Source: JBCCTX01 sp964652565 (GTDB lineage: Bacteria > Bacteroidota > Bacteroidia > J057). From it: a DNA stretch of 64,000 bases. Under the pieces are notes generated by a model that was given only the letters and a program-made list of their open reading frames with translations, searched no databases and was not told where the DNA came from. The stretch spans positions 1 through 64,000 of the forward strand of contig CAZZEC010000005.1 of NCBI GenBank assembly GCA_964652565.1, read 5' to 3'. Of this stretch, positions 17,906-27,077 are shown in pieces. How positions within the stretch are numbered: the stretch's first letter is position 1; the number at the start of each line of letters is the position of its first letter. Both the position numbers and the translations under genes were made by a program.

Positions 17906-18361
17906 ATGGATGCTAAAAGTGCGGTTAATCATACTGACCGATTAATTGATTGCATTAGTTCCTTGAATGAGATTAGAAGAAAACATCACCACTACATCAA
18001 AACGAAGTATAAAATTACTGGGATGGAGATGGAAATTATTCAATGGTTGCTGATGGAAGGACCTAGAAAAATGAAAGAGATCGGAGAAAACTTTAACATC
18101 AAATTAAGTTCTTTAACCAGTGTAATTGACAAAATAGAGCGCCAAAAGCTGGTTTATCGCAAAAATTCCAAGGATGATCGAAGAGTAGTATTCCTGGATG
18201 TTACTGACAAAGGAAAAAGATTATATAGGGATTATAGCGATTATCTCAAAGTACTGACTTATTTAATGCAAAAAGAAATGAATAAAAAAGATTTTGAAGC
18301 TTTCATCAAAGGAATAGATGTAATGCTCAAATATAGTCCAAATGGATCTATTCAAAATTAA
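17906..18361 (+). CDS. MarR-family winged-helix transcriptional regulator
   Basis: The 151-residue protein has the MarR arrangement: N-terminal helix, then a winged helix at about 40-105 with MKEIGENFNIKLSSLTSVIDKIERQKLVYRK-type recognition helix and the wing SKDDRRVVFLDVTDKG. It would bind DNA as a dimer and respond to a small ligand or redox change. The target genes are unknown: the downstream dipeptidase is 170 bp away on the same strand, and the long AT-rich upstream region may carry its own operator. Confidence 0.9.
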   Translation: MDAKSAVNHTDRLIDCISSLNEIRRKHHHYIKTKYKITGMEMEIIQWLLMEGPRKMKEIGENFNIKLSSLTSVIDKIERQKLVYRKNSKDDRRVVFLDVTDKGKRLYRDYSDYLKVLTYLMQKEMNKKDFEAFIKGIDVMLKYSPNGSIQN

Positions 18362-18530
18362 AAGTTATTTTACTAGTTGCTGTCACTATTGGGGTTATTT
18401 AACATTTATTATTTCTGGAATTTATACGGTGTTATAATTTATAACATTCTGGTTGCGTGTCACTAAGACCCATTTTTGCGATATATTGTATAAATAAGTA
18501 ATTTGGAATTTTTACTTAAATGACTTATTT

Positions 18531-19790
18531 ATGACTAACAATCGCTCCGTATTTCTATCCGTTTACTGTTTGATGCTTCTGCTGGTAGCTTTGGCTTGCC
18601 AGCAGGCGCAACATTCACCTGATACGCTTGAAGCAAAGGCTCAAGAAATCGCACACAGCACAATTATTACCGATGGCCATGTGGATCTTCCTTATCGCCT
18701 CCGTGTAGCCGGATTTCAGCTAGAGAAAGAATATATCGATGTTTCCGCTCAAACTGAAGACGGTAACTTCGATTTTGTTAGAGTAAAAGAGGGAGGATTA
18801 GATGCTCCTTTTATGTCTATTTATATTCCTGCTTCCTTTCAGGAAACTCCAGGAAGAGCCAAAAAATTGGCAGACTCTCTCATCTTTATGGTTGAAAATA
18901 TCGCTCAAAAATATCCCGATAAATTTGCGCTTGCTCGCACTCCCCAAGACATTGAAAAGAATTTTCAAGAAGGAAAGATTTCTCTCCCCATGGGGATGGA
19001 AAACGGTGCTCCAATAGAAGATACCCTGGAAAATGTCCAGTATTTCTTTGATCGAGGAATCCGTTACATTACCCTGACTCATAGTAAAGATAATTTGATA
19101 TGCGATTCCTCCTATGATACAACCTATACCTGGAATGGATTAAGCCCCTTTGGAGAGCAAGTAGTAAAAGAAATGAATTGATTGGGCATAATGGTCGATA
19201 TTTCACATGTATCTGATAGTACATTTTATGACGTCATGCAGCTTACTCAAGCTCCTGTAATAGCCTCTCACTCTTCTTATAGGCATTTTACACCTGGATT
19301 TGAAAGAAATATGTCTGACGAAATGATTCAACAACTCGGGCAAAATGGAGGAGTAATTCAAATCAATTTTGGATCGTCTTTCCTGGATTCCGTATCGCAA
19401 GACAAATTTACGGCGATCCGTACACATATTGGAGAATGGCTAAAAGAAAATCAACTTTCAAGAAGCGACGCTGCAGCCAAAGTATACATCGAATCCTATG
19501 TTCAAGAACAATCTCCTTTTTCTACAGTAGAAAGAGTGGCAGATCATATAGATCATGTAGTACGATTGGCAGGTATCGATCATGTGGGATTAGGCTCGGA
19601 TTTCGATGGAGTTGGAAATACCTTACCTATTGGGCTGAAAGATGTGTCCGAATATCCAAATCTCGTTCTTGAACTCCTCAAACGTGGATACTCAGAAGAT
19701 GATATACAAAAAATTTGTTATAAAAATGTATTTAGAGTTTGGAATGAAGTAATACGCGTAGCCCAAGATAGACAAACAAGTGCAGGATAG
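18531..19790 (+). pseudogene. Membrane dipeptidase (peptidase M19) interrupted by in-frame TGA
   Basis: Two adjacent halves in the same frame (216 and 202 residues) make one full-length M19 zinc dipeptidase. The N-terminal half has a lipobox VALAC and the motifs TDGHVDLPYRL (His and Asp zinc ligands) and MGMENGAPI (bridging Glu). The second half has DISHVSD and SHSSYRH (His ligands) and GSDFDG (catalytic Asp). The codon between them, TGA at 19179-19181, falls where family members read ...KEMN-R-LGIMVDISH, so a CGA-to-TGA change is likely. All other motifs are intact and there is no other lesion, so the break is recent, a base-call error or read through. If terminated there, the enzyme lacks most metal ligands and is inactive. 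Confidence 0.85.
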
Positions 19791-19830
19791 TAACTCAATG
19801 ATTTTATCTCAGTAGTACAAAGTACAATTT

Positions 19831-19856
19831 GGACCTTACTATATGCAAGGTCTTTT
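19831..19856 (+). terminator. Terminator after the dipeptidase gene
   Basis: GACCTT (19832-19837) pairs with AAGGTC (19847-19852) over a nine-base loop and is followed by TTTTAT. The stem is short, but its position 40 bp after the stop codon fits an intrinsic terminator. Confidence 0.55.
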
Positions 19857-19903
19857 ATACTTAAGTGGATGGACTATATTATTTTATAGTTTATTCCATT
19901 CTC

Positions 19904-19933
19904 AATAAGTGCGGAATTAATTCCGCACTTATT
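19904..19933. repeat. 30-bp perfect palindrome, second terminator-like hairpin
   Basis: AATAAGTGCGGAATT is followed directly by its exact reverse complement. The core AATAAGTGC/GCACTTATT matches the bidirectional terminator at 5691-5736. It lies between the dipeptidase (+) and alkB (-), so it may stop transcription from either side. The rest of 19791-20262 is AT-rich and shows no gene. Confidence 0.7.
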
Positions 19934-20250
19934 GTCTAATCACTTACCTTTATAATTAATTGATTGGCACATAAAAAAACTAATTTGCTTATTTATTAGT
20001 GATTTATAATCATATGCTGATAATCATATTACCTTTTTAATGTATAAAAAATTCATAAAATTCATCTTGAAATTGTATTTTTATTTATAAAACATATTAT
20101 ATTGCAGGTGTGAAATATCTAATGCCATTAAATTAGTATAGTTACTCTTTAATGCTTGGGTAGGCTTTATCACATGTCTAATATTGGCACTAATTAATTT
20201 TTATATCTAACTATCTGGTGCCTACTTAATTTACCAACCTTATTTTCCTC

Positions 20251-20285
20251 AAAAAAACCGGTTCAGTAGGCAAGCCGGTTTTTTT
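20251..20285 (-). terminator. Terminator overlapping the alkB stop codon
   Basis: AAAAAAACCGG (20251-20261) and CCGGTTTTTTT (20275-20285) form an 11-bp stem around a 13-base loop that contains the alkB stop codon. The seven-base T run on the minus strand makes it an efficient intrinsic terminator for alkB, and by symmetry it could act in both directions. Confidence 0.8.
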
Positions 20286-21324
20286 CTATTTTCTCCATCT
20301 CTCTATGCATAACCCAAAACCATACTGGAGGGACTAAGGATAATAACATCATCCCAGGGTATCCTGTAGGCATCTGTGGACTCCTGTCATGATGCTTAAG
20401 ACATTGGTATTTTTTGCTAGCCATGTAATGATGGTCAGAATGCCTGGATAATTCAAATAATGTTAATCTTCCCATTACGTGATTGGAATTCCAAGAGTGA
20501 TCGATCTGGACCCTCTCATAGCCTCCATTGTCAAGCTTCTCTCGCTGCAACCCGTAATGCTCAATATAATTCACTGTTTCCAGAAGTAAGATGCCAATAC
20601 AAGCAGCACCCATGAACGCGATGAGACTGGAAACTCCCCAAATCCACCCTATACATACCAATGCTCCAATTTCGTATACATGTATCCTGATCATTTCATT
20701 CTTCCATGAAAGAACAGAAAGCCTGCGATGGGTAAGTCTCTGTCTTTCCAACTTCCAGGCTGATACATAACCCATCAGAATAGATCTCAACCAAAATGTA
20801 TATACAGTTTCTCCCTTTCTTGATGTTGCGGGATCTTCTACTGTTGCTACTCGCTTATGGTGCCCTCTGTTATGTTCGATAAAAAAATGCATATATAGCG
20901 AACTGAGCAAGGCCATTTTGGCTAAAACACGCTCATATGCTGACTTCCTGTGCCCAAGTTCATGTCCAATATTGATCCCATAAGTTCCACACATAATTCC
21001 CATAGAAAATATTAATCCTATTTTCTCATTCAGGGAAAGTATTTGTGGGGTACTCCATATCTCTAAAAAATATATAAGCAAGACATATTGAATAAGTACT
21101 ACCGCATACAGAAGGATATCATACACGGCGTCCTTTTTTATCATAGACGCTTCCACAGCAGTTAGATTACGATTATCTGGCTTGGTAAATAATTCCATAA
21201 ATGGAATAAAACAAAAAGCATATAACGCAGGGCCCCAACTCCAGATTCCTTTCCATTGAATAGAAACAAACATCAGTATTGGTAATACAAATGTAACCGT
21301 GTATTTCAGTACATTCCATCTCAT
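20263..21324 (-). CDS. alkB: Alkane 1-monooxygenase (membrane di-iron hydroxylase)
   Basis: The 353-residue integral membrane protein has about six hydrophobic segments and the His boxes of AlkB: HELGHRK (121-127), EHNRGHHKR (150-158), NYIEHYGL (252-259) and RHSDHHY (294-300). It would hydroxylate the terminal carbon of medium-chain alkanes using a rubredoxin electron donor. No rubredoxin domain is fused, and none is encoded nearby. Related families such as xylene monooxygenase and fatty-acid hydroxylases have similar boxes, but NYIEHYGL favours AlkB. It is monocistronic and convergent with the dipeptidase; no other hydrocarbon genes are visible. Confidence 0.9.
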   Translation of the reverse strand: MRWNVLKYTVTFVLPILMFVSIQWKGIWSWGPALYAFCFIPFMELFTKPDNRNLTAVEASMIKKDAVYDILLYAVVLIQYVLLIYFLEIWSTPQILSLNEKIGLIFSMGIMCGTYGINIGHELGHRKSAYERVLAKMALLSSLYMHFFIEHNRGHHKRVATVEDPATSRKGETVYTFWLRSILMGYVSAWKLERQRLTHRRLSVLSWKNEMIRIHVYEIGALVCIGWIWGVSSLIAFMGAACIGILLLETVNYIEHYGLQREKLDNGGYERVQIDHSWNSNHVMGRLTLFELSRHSDHHYMASKKYQCLKHHDRSPQMPTGYPGMMLLSLVPPVWFWVMHREMEKIEKNRLAY

Positions 21325-21431
21325 AACTATGCGCTTTCATTAAATATAACCATATTTATATTTACATTCACATTACAAAACATATATCGATCAGTTTTTG
21401 TAACTTTATGATTTCATTATATTACTAAGCT

Positions 21432-22304
21432 ATGAGCTGGTTTAAAAGAGGCAAAAAGAATATTCAGACTCGTACTGAAGATAAAAATAATACTCCAGGT
21501 GGGCTTTGGACAAAATGCCCCAATTGTAAAAAGGCATTGCAATCTAAAATTCTTCGCAAAGATCGATTCGTTTGCATGTATTGCGACCATCATCTGCGCA
21601 TAGGAAGTGAAGAATATTTTGCGATTTTATTTGATGATGAAAAATATCACGAACTCAATTCCAAACTTACCTCTGCAGATCCTCTCCATTTCGAAGACAC
21701 CAAAAAGTATATGGATAGGATCGATGCTTCATCCAGAAAAAGTGGGTTAAATGACGCCGTAAGAACAGCTTATGGACTCGTAAATGGTCGGGAACTCATG
21801 GCGGCATGTATGGATTTCAAATTTATTGGGGGAAGTATGGGAAGTGTCGTAGGAGAAAAAATCTCTCGGGCTATTCAACATTGCCTAAAACATAAGATGC
21901 CGCTACTAATCATTTCCAAAAGCGGTGGTGCCAGAATGATGGAAGGAGCCTTTAGTCTCATGCAAATGGCAAAAATCAGCGCACAACTCTCTCTCTTGGA
22001 TAACCAAAAGATCCCTTATATATCTTTGCTTACAGATCCAACGACAGGGGGAGTAACAGCCAGTTTTGCCATGCTGGGCGATCTTAATATCTCGGAGCCA
22101 GGAGCCTTAATTGGTTTTGCTGGACCAAGAGTGATCAAAGAAACTATTGGTAAAGATCTCCCCGAGGGATTTCAACAAGCAGAATTCGTATTAGAACACG
22201 GGTTTCTCGATTTTATCGTACACCGTAAAGAATTAAAAGATCGTCTTTCTTCTGTTTTAGATATTCTCATATCTGAAAGAGAAGTTGAATATGCCCCACT
22301 TTAG
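21432..22304 (+). CDS. accD: Acetyl-CoA carboxylase carboxyltransferase subunit beta
   Basis: The 290-residue protein has the N-terminal zinc ribbon (Cys29, 32, 48, 51 in CPNC and CMYC) and the carboxyltransferase core with SKSGGARMMEGAFSLMQMAK, TDPTTGGVTASFAMLGD and FAGPRVIKETIG. Together with AccA (not in this window) it transfers carboxyl from biotin to acetyl-CoA, making malonyl-CoA for fatty acids. The start is the ATG at 21432. It ends with a clear intrinsic terminator at 22328-22366. Confidence 0.96.
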   Translation: MSWFKRGKKNIQTRTEDKNNTPGGLWTKCPNCKKALQSKILRKDRFVCMYCDHHLRIGSEEYFAILFDDEKYHELNSKLTSADPLHFEDTKKYMDRIDASSRKSGLNDAVRTAYGLVNGRELMAACMDFKFIGGSMGSVVGEKISRAIQHCLKHKMPLLIISKSGGARMMEGAFSLMQMAKISAQLSLLDNQKIPYISLLTDPTTGGVTASFAMLGDLNISEPGALIGFAGPRVIKETIGKDLPEGFQQAEFVLEHGFLDFIVHRKELKDRLSSVLDILISEREVEYAPL

Positions 22305-22327
22305 ACAACATTTTGTCCACAAAAGTA

Positions 22328-22366
22328 TACAGGGAAGAAATCAAAGATCTCTTCCCTGTAATTTTT
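22328..22366 (+). terminator. Rho-independent terminator of accD
   Basis: TACAGGGAAGA (22328-22338) pairs perfectly with TCTTCCCTGTA (22350-22360) over an 11-base loop, followed by ATTTTTTAG. It lies between convergent accD and trxA. Confidence 0.85.
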
Positions 22367-22383
22367 TAGAAAAAACTTTACAC

Positions 22384-22707
22384 TCAAGCATGTGTATGCA
22401 ACTTACTAGACAATACCGCCTTCGTCGTAAGCCCAATGTGCTTGTCTACAACTTCTCCATTCTTAAAGACCAACATAGTAGGTATACTTCTGACACCGTA
22501 TTTCGATGATGTCTCAAAGTTATTATCTACATCCAACTTACCTACAACAGCCTGACCATCAAGCTCTTCAGCAAGTTCTTCTATGATTGGAGCAATTGCC
22601 CGACATGGCCCACACCACTCAGCCCAGAAATCTACCAGTACTGGTTTTTCTGAGTTAAGCACAGTTTCTTCAAAATTCGCATCTGTAATCTCTATTGGCT
22701 TTCCCAT
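22384..22707 (-). CDS. trxA: Thioredoxin
   Basis: The 107-residue cytosolic thiol reductase has the active site WAEWCGPCRAI (Cys32, Cys35), the cis-Pro region VRSIPTMLVFKNG, and normal thioredoxin length. It is a single-gene unit. A TAATTTTG box on the minus strand (22791-22784), about 77 bp before the start, is a candidate -7 element. Confidence 0.96.
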   Translation of the reverse strand: MGKPIEITDANFEETVLNSEKPVLVDFWAEWCGPCRAIAPIIEELAEELDGQAVVGKLDVDNNFETSSKYGVRSIPTMLVFKNGEVVDKHIGLTTKAVLSSKLHTHA

Positions 22708-23043
22708 TATTTGACAATTAATATATTAATGATGTTTATACTTAAACTCTACAATGCTAATGTTAAATATATTTTTTATAATACAAAATTAATCTATTTT
22801 CATTGTGCCAACTATCACATATTTGACACTATTCTACAAACATCTGATAATCAGAATTTTATACATTAACGGTCATTTAAGGTAATCCAATAGTTAAAAA
22901 TTTATTTTCGACGGGAAAAGTTTTGCATCCTATTTGCTCTTATGTAGGAAAAGTCGCAAGAACTTTTTTGTATGTCAAACATAACAAATTAACTGTATTA
23001 CTTATGAGCGTTAACTTACAACCATCACGTTGCTCTTTTGAAT
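22708..23043. other. Intergenic region upstream of the candidate RNA
   Basis: This holds the trxA promoter region. A weak hairpin, AAAAGT...ACTTTT followed by T, lies near 22950-22969. No reading frame or clear plus-strand promoter is visible. Confidence 0.4.
22784..22791 (-). promoter_or_regulatory. Candidate -7 box for trxA
   Basis: On the minus strand TAATTTTG fits TAnnTTTG. A TTG lies about 17 bases further upstream, slightly closer than the usual 19-20, so this is a moderate match. Confidence 0.35.
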
Positions 23044-23152
23044 CAGATATTATTATCTGGCCTGCAATGTAACGCCTTACATTGATAGCATATTGCTAAT
23101 TGTCATTAGTTGATAGTTTGCCATCCATTCTATCGGCTAATGACATTTTTTT
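23044..23152 (+). ncRNA. Candidate structured small RNA ending in an intrinsic terminator
   Basis: Four hairpins follow each other: CAGATA/TATCTG (23044-23059), CAATGTAA-CGCC-TTACATTG (23065-23084), TAGCA-TAT-TGCTA (23086-23098), and a 16-bp stem with two G-U pairs (23101-23116 with 23130-23145) followed by seven T. The T run lies on the plus strand, yet the flanking genes trxA and mutS are on the minus strand and no plus-strand gene lies between. A small plus-strand transcript is therefore suggested, perhaps starting in 22720-23000. I could not find a convincing promoter box, and I recognise no known RNA family. The last hairpin could instead limit plus-strand read-through into mutS. Confidence 0.45.
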
Positions 23153-23153
23153 A

Positions 23154-25778
23154 TCATTCAGTTAATGCCTTCTTTATTTCCTGTAATTTAAGCAAAGCCT
23201 CTACGGGTGTCATACGATCAATATCCACACCACTCAAAATTTGTCGTATCTTGAGGGTATCAGCATCTTTTAATTCAAACATATTTAGCTGTATAGACTG
23301 TTGGCTTGAAAATTTTACTTGTTGAGCAGCATCTTTATCGTTCACCCGATGTTGTTCAAAATGACTGAGCAGTTGTCTGGCACGATCAGTAAGTGTCTCG
23401 GGCATTCCTGCCATTTCTGCCACGTGAATCCCAAAGCTATGCTCACTACCCCCTTTCTTCAACTTTCGCATAAACAATATGTTCCCCTCCACCTCTTTTA
23501 CAGATACATTGAAATTTTTTACTCTTTCTAACCTATGTGTTAATTCATTTAATTCGTGATAGTGCGTGGCAAACATGGTCCTTGCCTTACATGAAGGATT
23601 TTCATGCAGATATTCCACGAGTGCCCAGGCAATAGAAATCCCATCATAGGTACTGGTACCTCTCCCTATTTCATCCAAAATAATAAGACTCTTACAGGTA
23701 GCATTATTGGCGATCTGAGCAGTCTCATTCATTTCAACCATAAACGTCGATTCACCACTTGAAATATTATCTGATGCACCTACCCTAGTAAAAATTTTAT
23801 CCACTAATCCTATTTTGGCATTTTTAGCAGGGACAAAACTTCCAATTTGTGCCATCAATACAACAAGTGCCGTCTGACGGAGTAAAGCAGATTTACCTGC
23901 CATATTTGGTCCAGTAATGATCAGTATTTGTTGGTCTTTGCTATTCAGGGAGACATCATTGGGGATATAAGGGTTGTCTATAGGTAAGGTAGTTTCTATT
24001 ACCGGGTGCCGACCCTCTTTAATATCTATCTCTTCTTCTTCTGTTAAAACAGGTTTGACGTATTGATTTTTCTTGGCCAGGATATGGAAACTCAACAAGA
24101 CATCAACCTCTGCCAGCACCTGAGCATTTGCTTGTACTGTGTGGATAAACTGTTGGAGTTGTAATATGAATTGCTGATAGCAGGCAGCCTCTATACTACT
24201 TATGCGCTCATTGGCTGTGAGTATCTTTTCTTCGTAAATTTTCAGCTCTTCAGTAATATACCGCTCTGCATTTGTAAGTGTTTGTTTCCTGATCCATACA
24301 TTAGGCACCTTTGTCTTATGGGCATGTGTCACTTCTAAATAATAACCAAATACTTTGTTGTAGCCTATTTTCAATGAAGTAATACCCGTTTGCTGAATTT
24401 CCCTTTGTTGCATCTGTAGCAATAGATCATTACTATTGCGCTTCATATCCCGTAACTCATCTAACTCATCAGAAATTCCATCCGCTATTACTGTTCCTTC
24501 CCCCAAATTCCCGACCTCATCTCTAAGATAACGTCGTAAAACATCCCTTAAAGGACTAACGTCTTCTATTGTATGAGCCTTTTTTGTGAGAGGAGATAAA
24601 TTGAACCTTTCCAATAGTAGTTTGATATCTGGAATCAATTCCAAAGATTGCCGCAAACTTATAGCTTCTTTAGGCACAAGTTTTCCCGTTGCAATCTTAG
24701 CAGCTAATCGCTCTAAATCTGCAACTTGTTTGATAAGGCCTTCTAACTTTGATGATAAAACTGGCTGACTGACAAATGCTTCTACAATCTCTAAACGTTG
24801 ATTGATTTGAATGGGATCTTTGAGCGGAAGCAAGAGAGATTTTCTCATCATTCTAGCTCCCATAGGCGTGTATGTGTAGTCCATTACATCTACCAGGGCT
24901 TTTCCATCGGGATGTAGAGGTTGAATAAGTTCTAGATTCTTAACTGTGAACTGATCCAACCATACAAATTCAGAATCGTCAAATAAATATATCCGACTTA
25001 TATGTCCCAGTTGATGTTGCTGATTTTCTTCCAGATAGTAAATAATGGCACCAGAAGCAATGGTACCACAGGTCTCAGATTCTACTCCAAAACCTTTAAG
25101 TGAAGTAGTTCCTAGTAATTGTAGTAACTTTTCTTTAGCATATGCTAACTGATACACCCAATCTTCTACCCTGGTAATATATAATTTATCCCCAAACAAT
25201 CTTTGAAACTGCCTGATATCTTTTTTGGATACTAAGACCTCAGAAGGCTGAAGTGTGTGTAGCAGTTTGTCTGTGTATTTTGCATCTCCTGAACAGCAAA
25301 AAAACTCTCCTGTGGAAACTTCCAGAAAAGATATTCCTATTTCTTTTGAACTATGAAAATAAATACTTGCCAGATAGTTGTGTTTTCCCCCTTCCAACAC
25401 TTTATCATTGAGTGTAACTCCAGGTGTGACCAGTTCTGTTACCCCACGTTTTACAATTCCCTTTGCCTGTTTTGGGTCCTCTAATTGATCGCATACTGCT
25501 ACACGCATCCCCGCTCGAATCAATTTAGGTAAATAGGTATCTAAAGCGTGATGGGGAAACCCTGCTAATTCTACGTGAGAAGCAGATCCATTGGCACGTT
25601 TTGTTAAAATAATACCTAGGATTTTGGCTACTTTTACAGCGTCCTCACCAAAAGTTTCATAAAAATCTCCTACCCGAAATAATAGCACAGCTCCTGGATA
25701 CTTAGATTTAATAGTGTAATACTGCCGCATTAAGGGCGTTTGAGAGGTATCTTTAGTTTTCCGAGATGATTTACCCAC
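23154..25778 (-). CDS. mutS: DNA mismatch repair protein MutS
   Basis: The 874-residue protein has the mismatch-reading motif Phe-x-Glu (Phe39, Glu41 in VGDFYETFG), the connector, lever and clamp domains, and the C-terminal ATPase with Walker A GPNMAGKS (about 618-625), the signature GESTFMVEM and Walker B IILDEIGRGTSTYDG, followed by FATHYHEL. It detects mispairs and recruits MutL. The length is full. The start is GTG at 25778; no in-frame ATG lies nearby upstream. A TATCTTTG box on the minus strand at 25823-25816 could be its -7 element. Confidence 0.97.
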   Translation of the reverse strand: MGKSSRKTKDTSQTPLMRQYYTIKSKYPGAVLLFRVGDFYETFGEDAVKVAKILGIILTKRANGSASHVELAGFPHHALDTYLPKLIRAGMRVAVCDQLEDPKQAKGIVKRGVTELVTPGVTLNDKVLEGGKHNYLASIYFHSSKEIGISFLEVSTGEFFCCSGDAKYTDKLLHTLQPSEVLVSKKDIRQFQRLFGDKLYITRVEDWVYQLAYAKEKLLQLLGTTSLKGFGVESETCGTIASGAIIYYLEENQQHQLGHISRIYLFDDSEFVWLDQFTVKNLELIQPLHPDGKALVDVMDYTYTPMGARMMRKSLLLPLKDPIQINQRLEIVEAFVSQPVLSSKLEGLIKQVADLERLAAKIATGKLVPKEAISLRQSLELIPDIKLLLERFNLSPLTKKAHTIEDVSPLRDVLRRYLRDEVGNLGEGTVIADGISDELDELRDMKRNSNDLLLQMQQREIQQTGITSLKIGYNKVFGYYLEVTHAHKTKVPNVWIRKQTLTNAERYITEELKIYEEKILTANERISSIEAACYQQFILQLQQFIHTVQANAQVLAEVDVLLSFHILAKKNQYVKPVLTEEEEIDIKEGRHPVIETTLPIDNPYIPNDVSLNSKDQQILIITGPNMAGKSALLRQTALVVLMAQIGSFVPAKNAKIGLVDKIFTRVGASDNISSGESTFMVEMNETAQIANNATCKSLIILDEIGRGTSTYDGISIAWALVEYLHENPSCKARTMFATHYHELNELTHRLERVKNFNVSVKEVEGNILFMRKLKKGGSEHSFGIHVAEMAGMPETLTDRARQLLSHFEQHRVNDKDAAQQVKFSSQQSIQLNMFELKDADTLKIRQILSGVDIDRMTPVEALLKLQEIKKALTE

Positions 25779-25815
25779 TATGAATATTCATATTACCAGA
25801 TCGACATATAGTTGA

Positions 25816-25823
25816 CAAAGATA
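25816..25823 (-). promoter_or_regulatory. Candidate -7 box for mutS
   Basis: TATCTTTG on the minus strand fits TAnnTTTG and lies 38 bp before the mutS start codon. I saw no TTG at the expected -33 position. Confidence 0.35.
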
Positions 25824-25833
25824 AAAAATAATG

Positions 25834-25864
25834 TTGGTCTTGCTTTCTTAAGCAACTATATTTG
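25834..25864 (+). promoter_or_regulatory. Candidate promoter of pfkA
   Basis: TTG (25834-25836) and TATATTTG (25857-25864) are spaced by 20 bases, a good match to the Bacteroidota TTTG-N19/20-TAnnTTTG pattern. The implied leader to pfkA would be about 105 bases. Confidence 0.5.
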
Positions 25865-25976
25865 GGCCAAATAAAATAAAACGTACCGTTTCAACAAACG
25901 CTAGATAAGATGTCAGTTGAGAACATACTAGGAATAGTATTTACGGTTATACAATACAAAAAAACAAAATTCTCAA

Positions 25977-27077
25977 ATGAAAAAACGCATTCTCGTTGTT
26001 ACAGGTGGGGGTGATTGTCCAGGTCTCAACGCAGTCATTCGCGCAATTGTTAAACGTTCTATGCAAGAAGAAAATTGGGAGATATTGGGTAGCCGGGAAG
26101 CATTTAACGGATTACTATCTGATCCACAAGACATCATCCATTTGGATTCACATGCTGTAGCAGGGATTCACGTGAAAGGGGGAACTATCATAGGTACTAC
26201 AAATAAGGGAGGCCCATTTAACTGGCCGGTACAGCAAGCTGATGGATCTTGGACAACAGAGGATGTATCTGATGAACTCATACGTAGATGCCACGAATTA
26301 GGCGTAGAAGCTGTTATTAGTATTGGTGGAGATGGATCCCAAAGAATATCTCAAGCACTGTACGAAAAAGGTCTCAATATCGTTGGCGTGCCAAAAACGA
26401 TTGATAATGATTTATCTGCCACAGATTATACATTTGGTTTTCGGACAGCTGCACAAATAGCTACGGAAGCTGTAGATAAACTGGTAACAACTGCAGAAAG
26501 TCACAATCGAGTGATGATCCTTGAGGTAATGGGAAGAGATGCAGGCTGGATAGCACTACATGCAGCAGTTGCAGGCGGTGCAGAAGTGTGTCTCATCCCT
26601 GAAATTCCCTACGATATACACGCTGTAGTCAATCGAATCAACAAACGATTTAACAATCACAGAGGATTTGCCAATATCGTTGTAGCAGAAGGTGCCAGAC
26701 CGAAAGAAGGTACCGTATTTGCGAGAGAATCAGCAGAGATTGGGTATCAAAATAAGCGTTTGGGAGGGGTATGTTACCAATTAGCAGAGGAAATTAAGGC
26801 TGCAGGATGTGAAGAAAGTATACGCGTAACTGTACTTGGGCATTTACAAAGAGGAGGAACTCCCATAGCGTTTGATAGAATATTAGCAACCGAATTTGGT
26901 GTAAAAGCCTTTGAAATGGTCTTGGAAAAGAAATTTGGAAGAATGGCTGCTTATAAAAATAATACCATCATTGATGTTTCTTTACTTGAGGCCACCAAAG
27001 ACTACAATCATATCAATCCCGATTCTTTTTTATTGAGAACTGCCAGAGGAATAGGCATTAGTTTTGGTGATGATTAA
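25977..27077 (+). CDS. pfkA: 6-phosphofructokinase, ATP-type of the group III pattern
   Basis: The 366-residue glycolytic enzyme phosphorylates fructose 6-phosphate. Key motifs are GGGDCPGLNAVIRA (10-23), SIGGDGSQ (Gly at the position that favours ATP over pyrophosphate), PKTIDNDL with Lys at the position often linked to pyrophosphate enzymes, and GRDAGWIALHAA. The Gly/Lys combination is that of the ATP-dependent group III enzymes; phosphoryl donor preference should be treated as likely, not proven. It stands alone between mutS and the patatin gene. Confidence 0.93.
   Translation: MKKRILVVTGGGDCPGLNAVIRAIVKRSMQEENWEILGSREAFNGLLSDPQDIIHLDSHAVAGIHVKGGTIIGTTNKGGPFNWPVQQADGSWTTEDVSDELIRRCHELGVEAVISIGGDGSQRISQALYEKGLNIVGVPKTIDNDLSATDYTFGFRTAAQIATEAVDKLVTTAESHNRVMILEVMGRDAGWIALHAAVAGGAEVCLIPEIPYDIHAVVNRINKRFNNHRGFANIVVAEGARPKEGTVFARESAEIGYQNKRLGGVCYQLAEEIKAAGCEESIRVTVLGHLQRGGTPIAFDRILATEFGVKAFEMVLEKKFGRMAAYKNNTIIDVSLLEATKDYNHINPDSFLLRTARGIGISFGDD

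Noticed and set aside
19179..19181. Reassigned or selenocysteine-coding UGA in the dipeptidase
   Set aside because: UGA ends several normal genes in the window, the residue aligns with Arg and not Cys, and no SECIS-like element was recognised.
22948..22972. AAAAGT...ACTTTT hairpin as a terminator
   Set aside because: The stem is only six A/T-rich pairs and there is no gene directly upstream on that strand; recorded as weak only.
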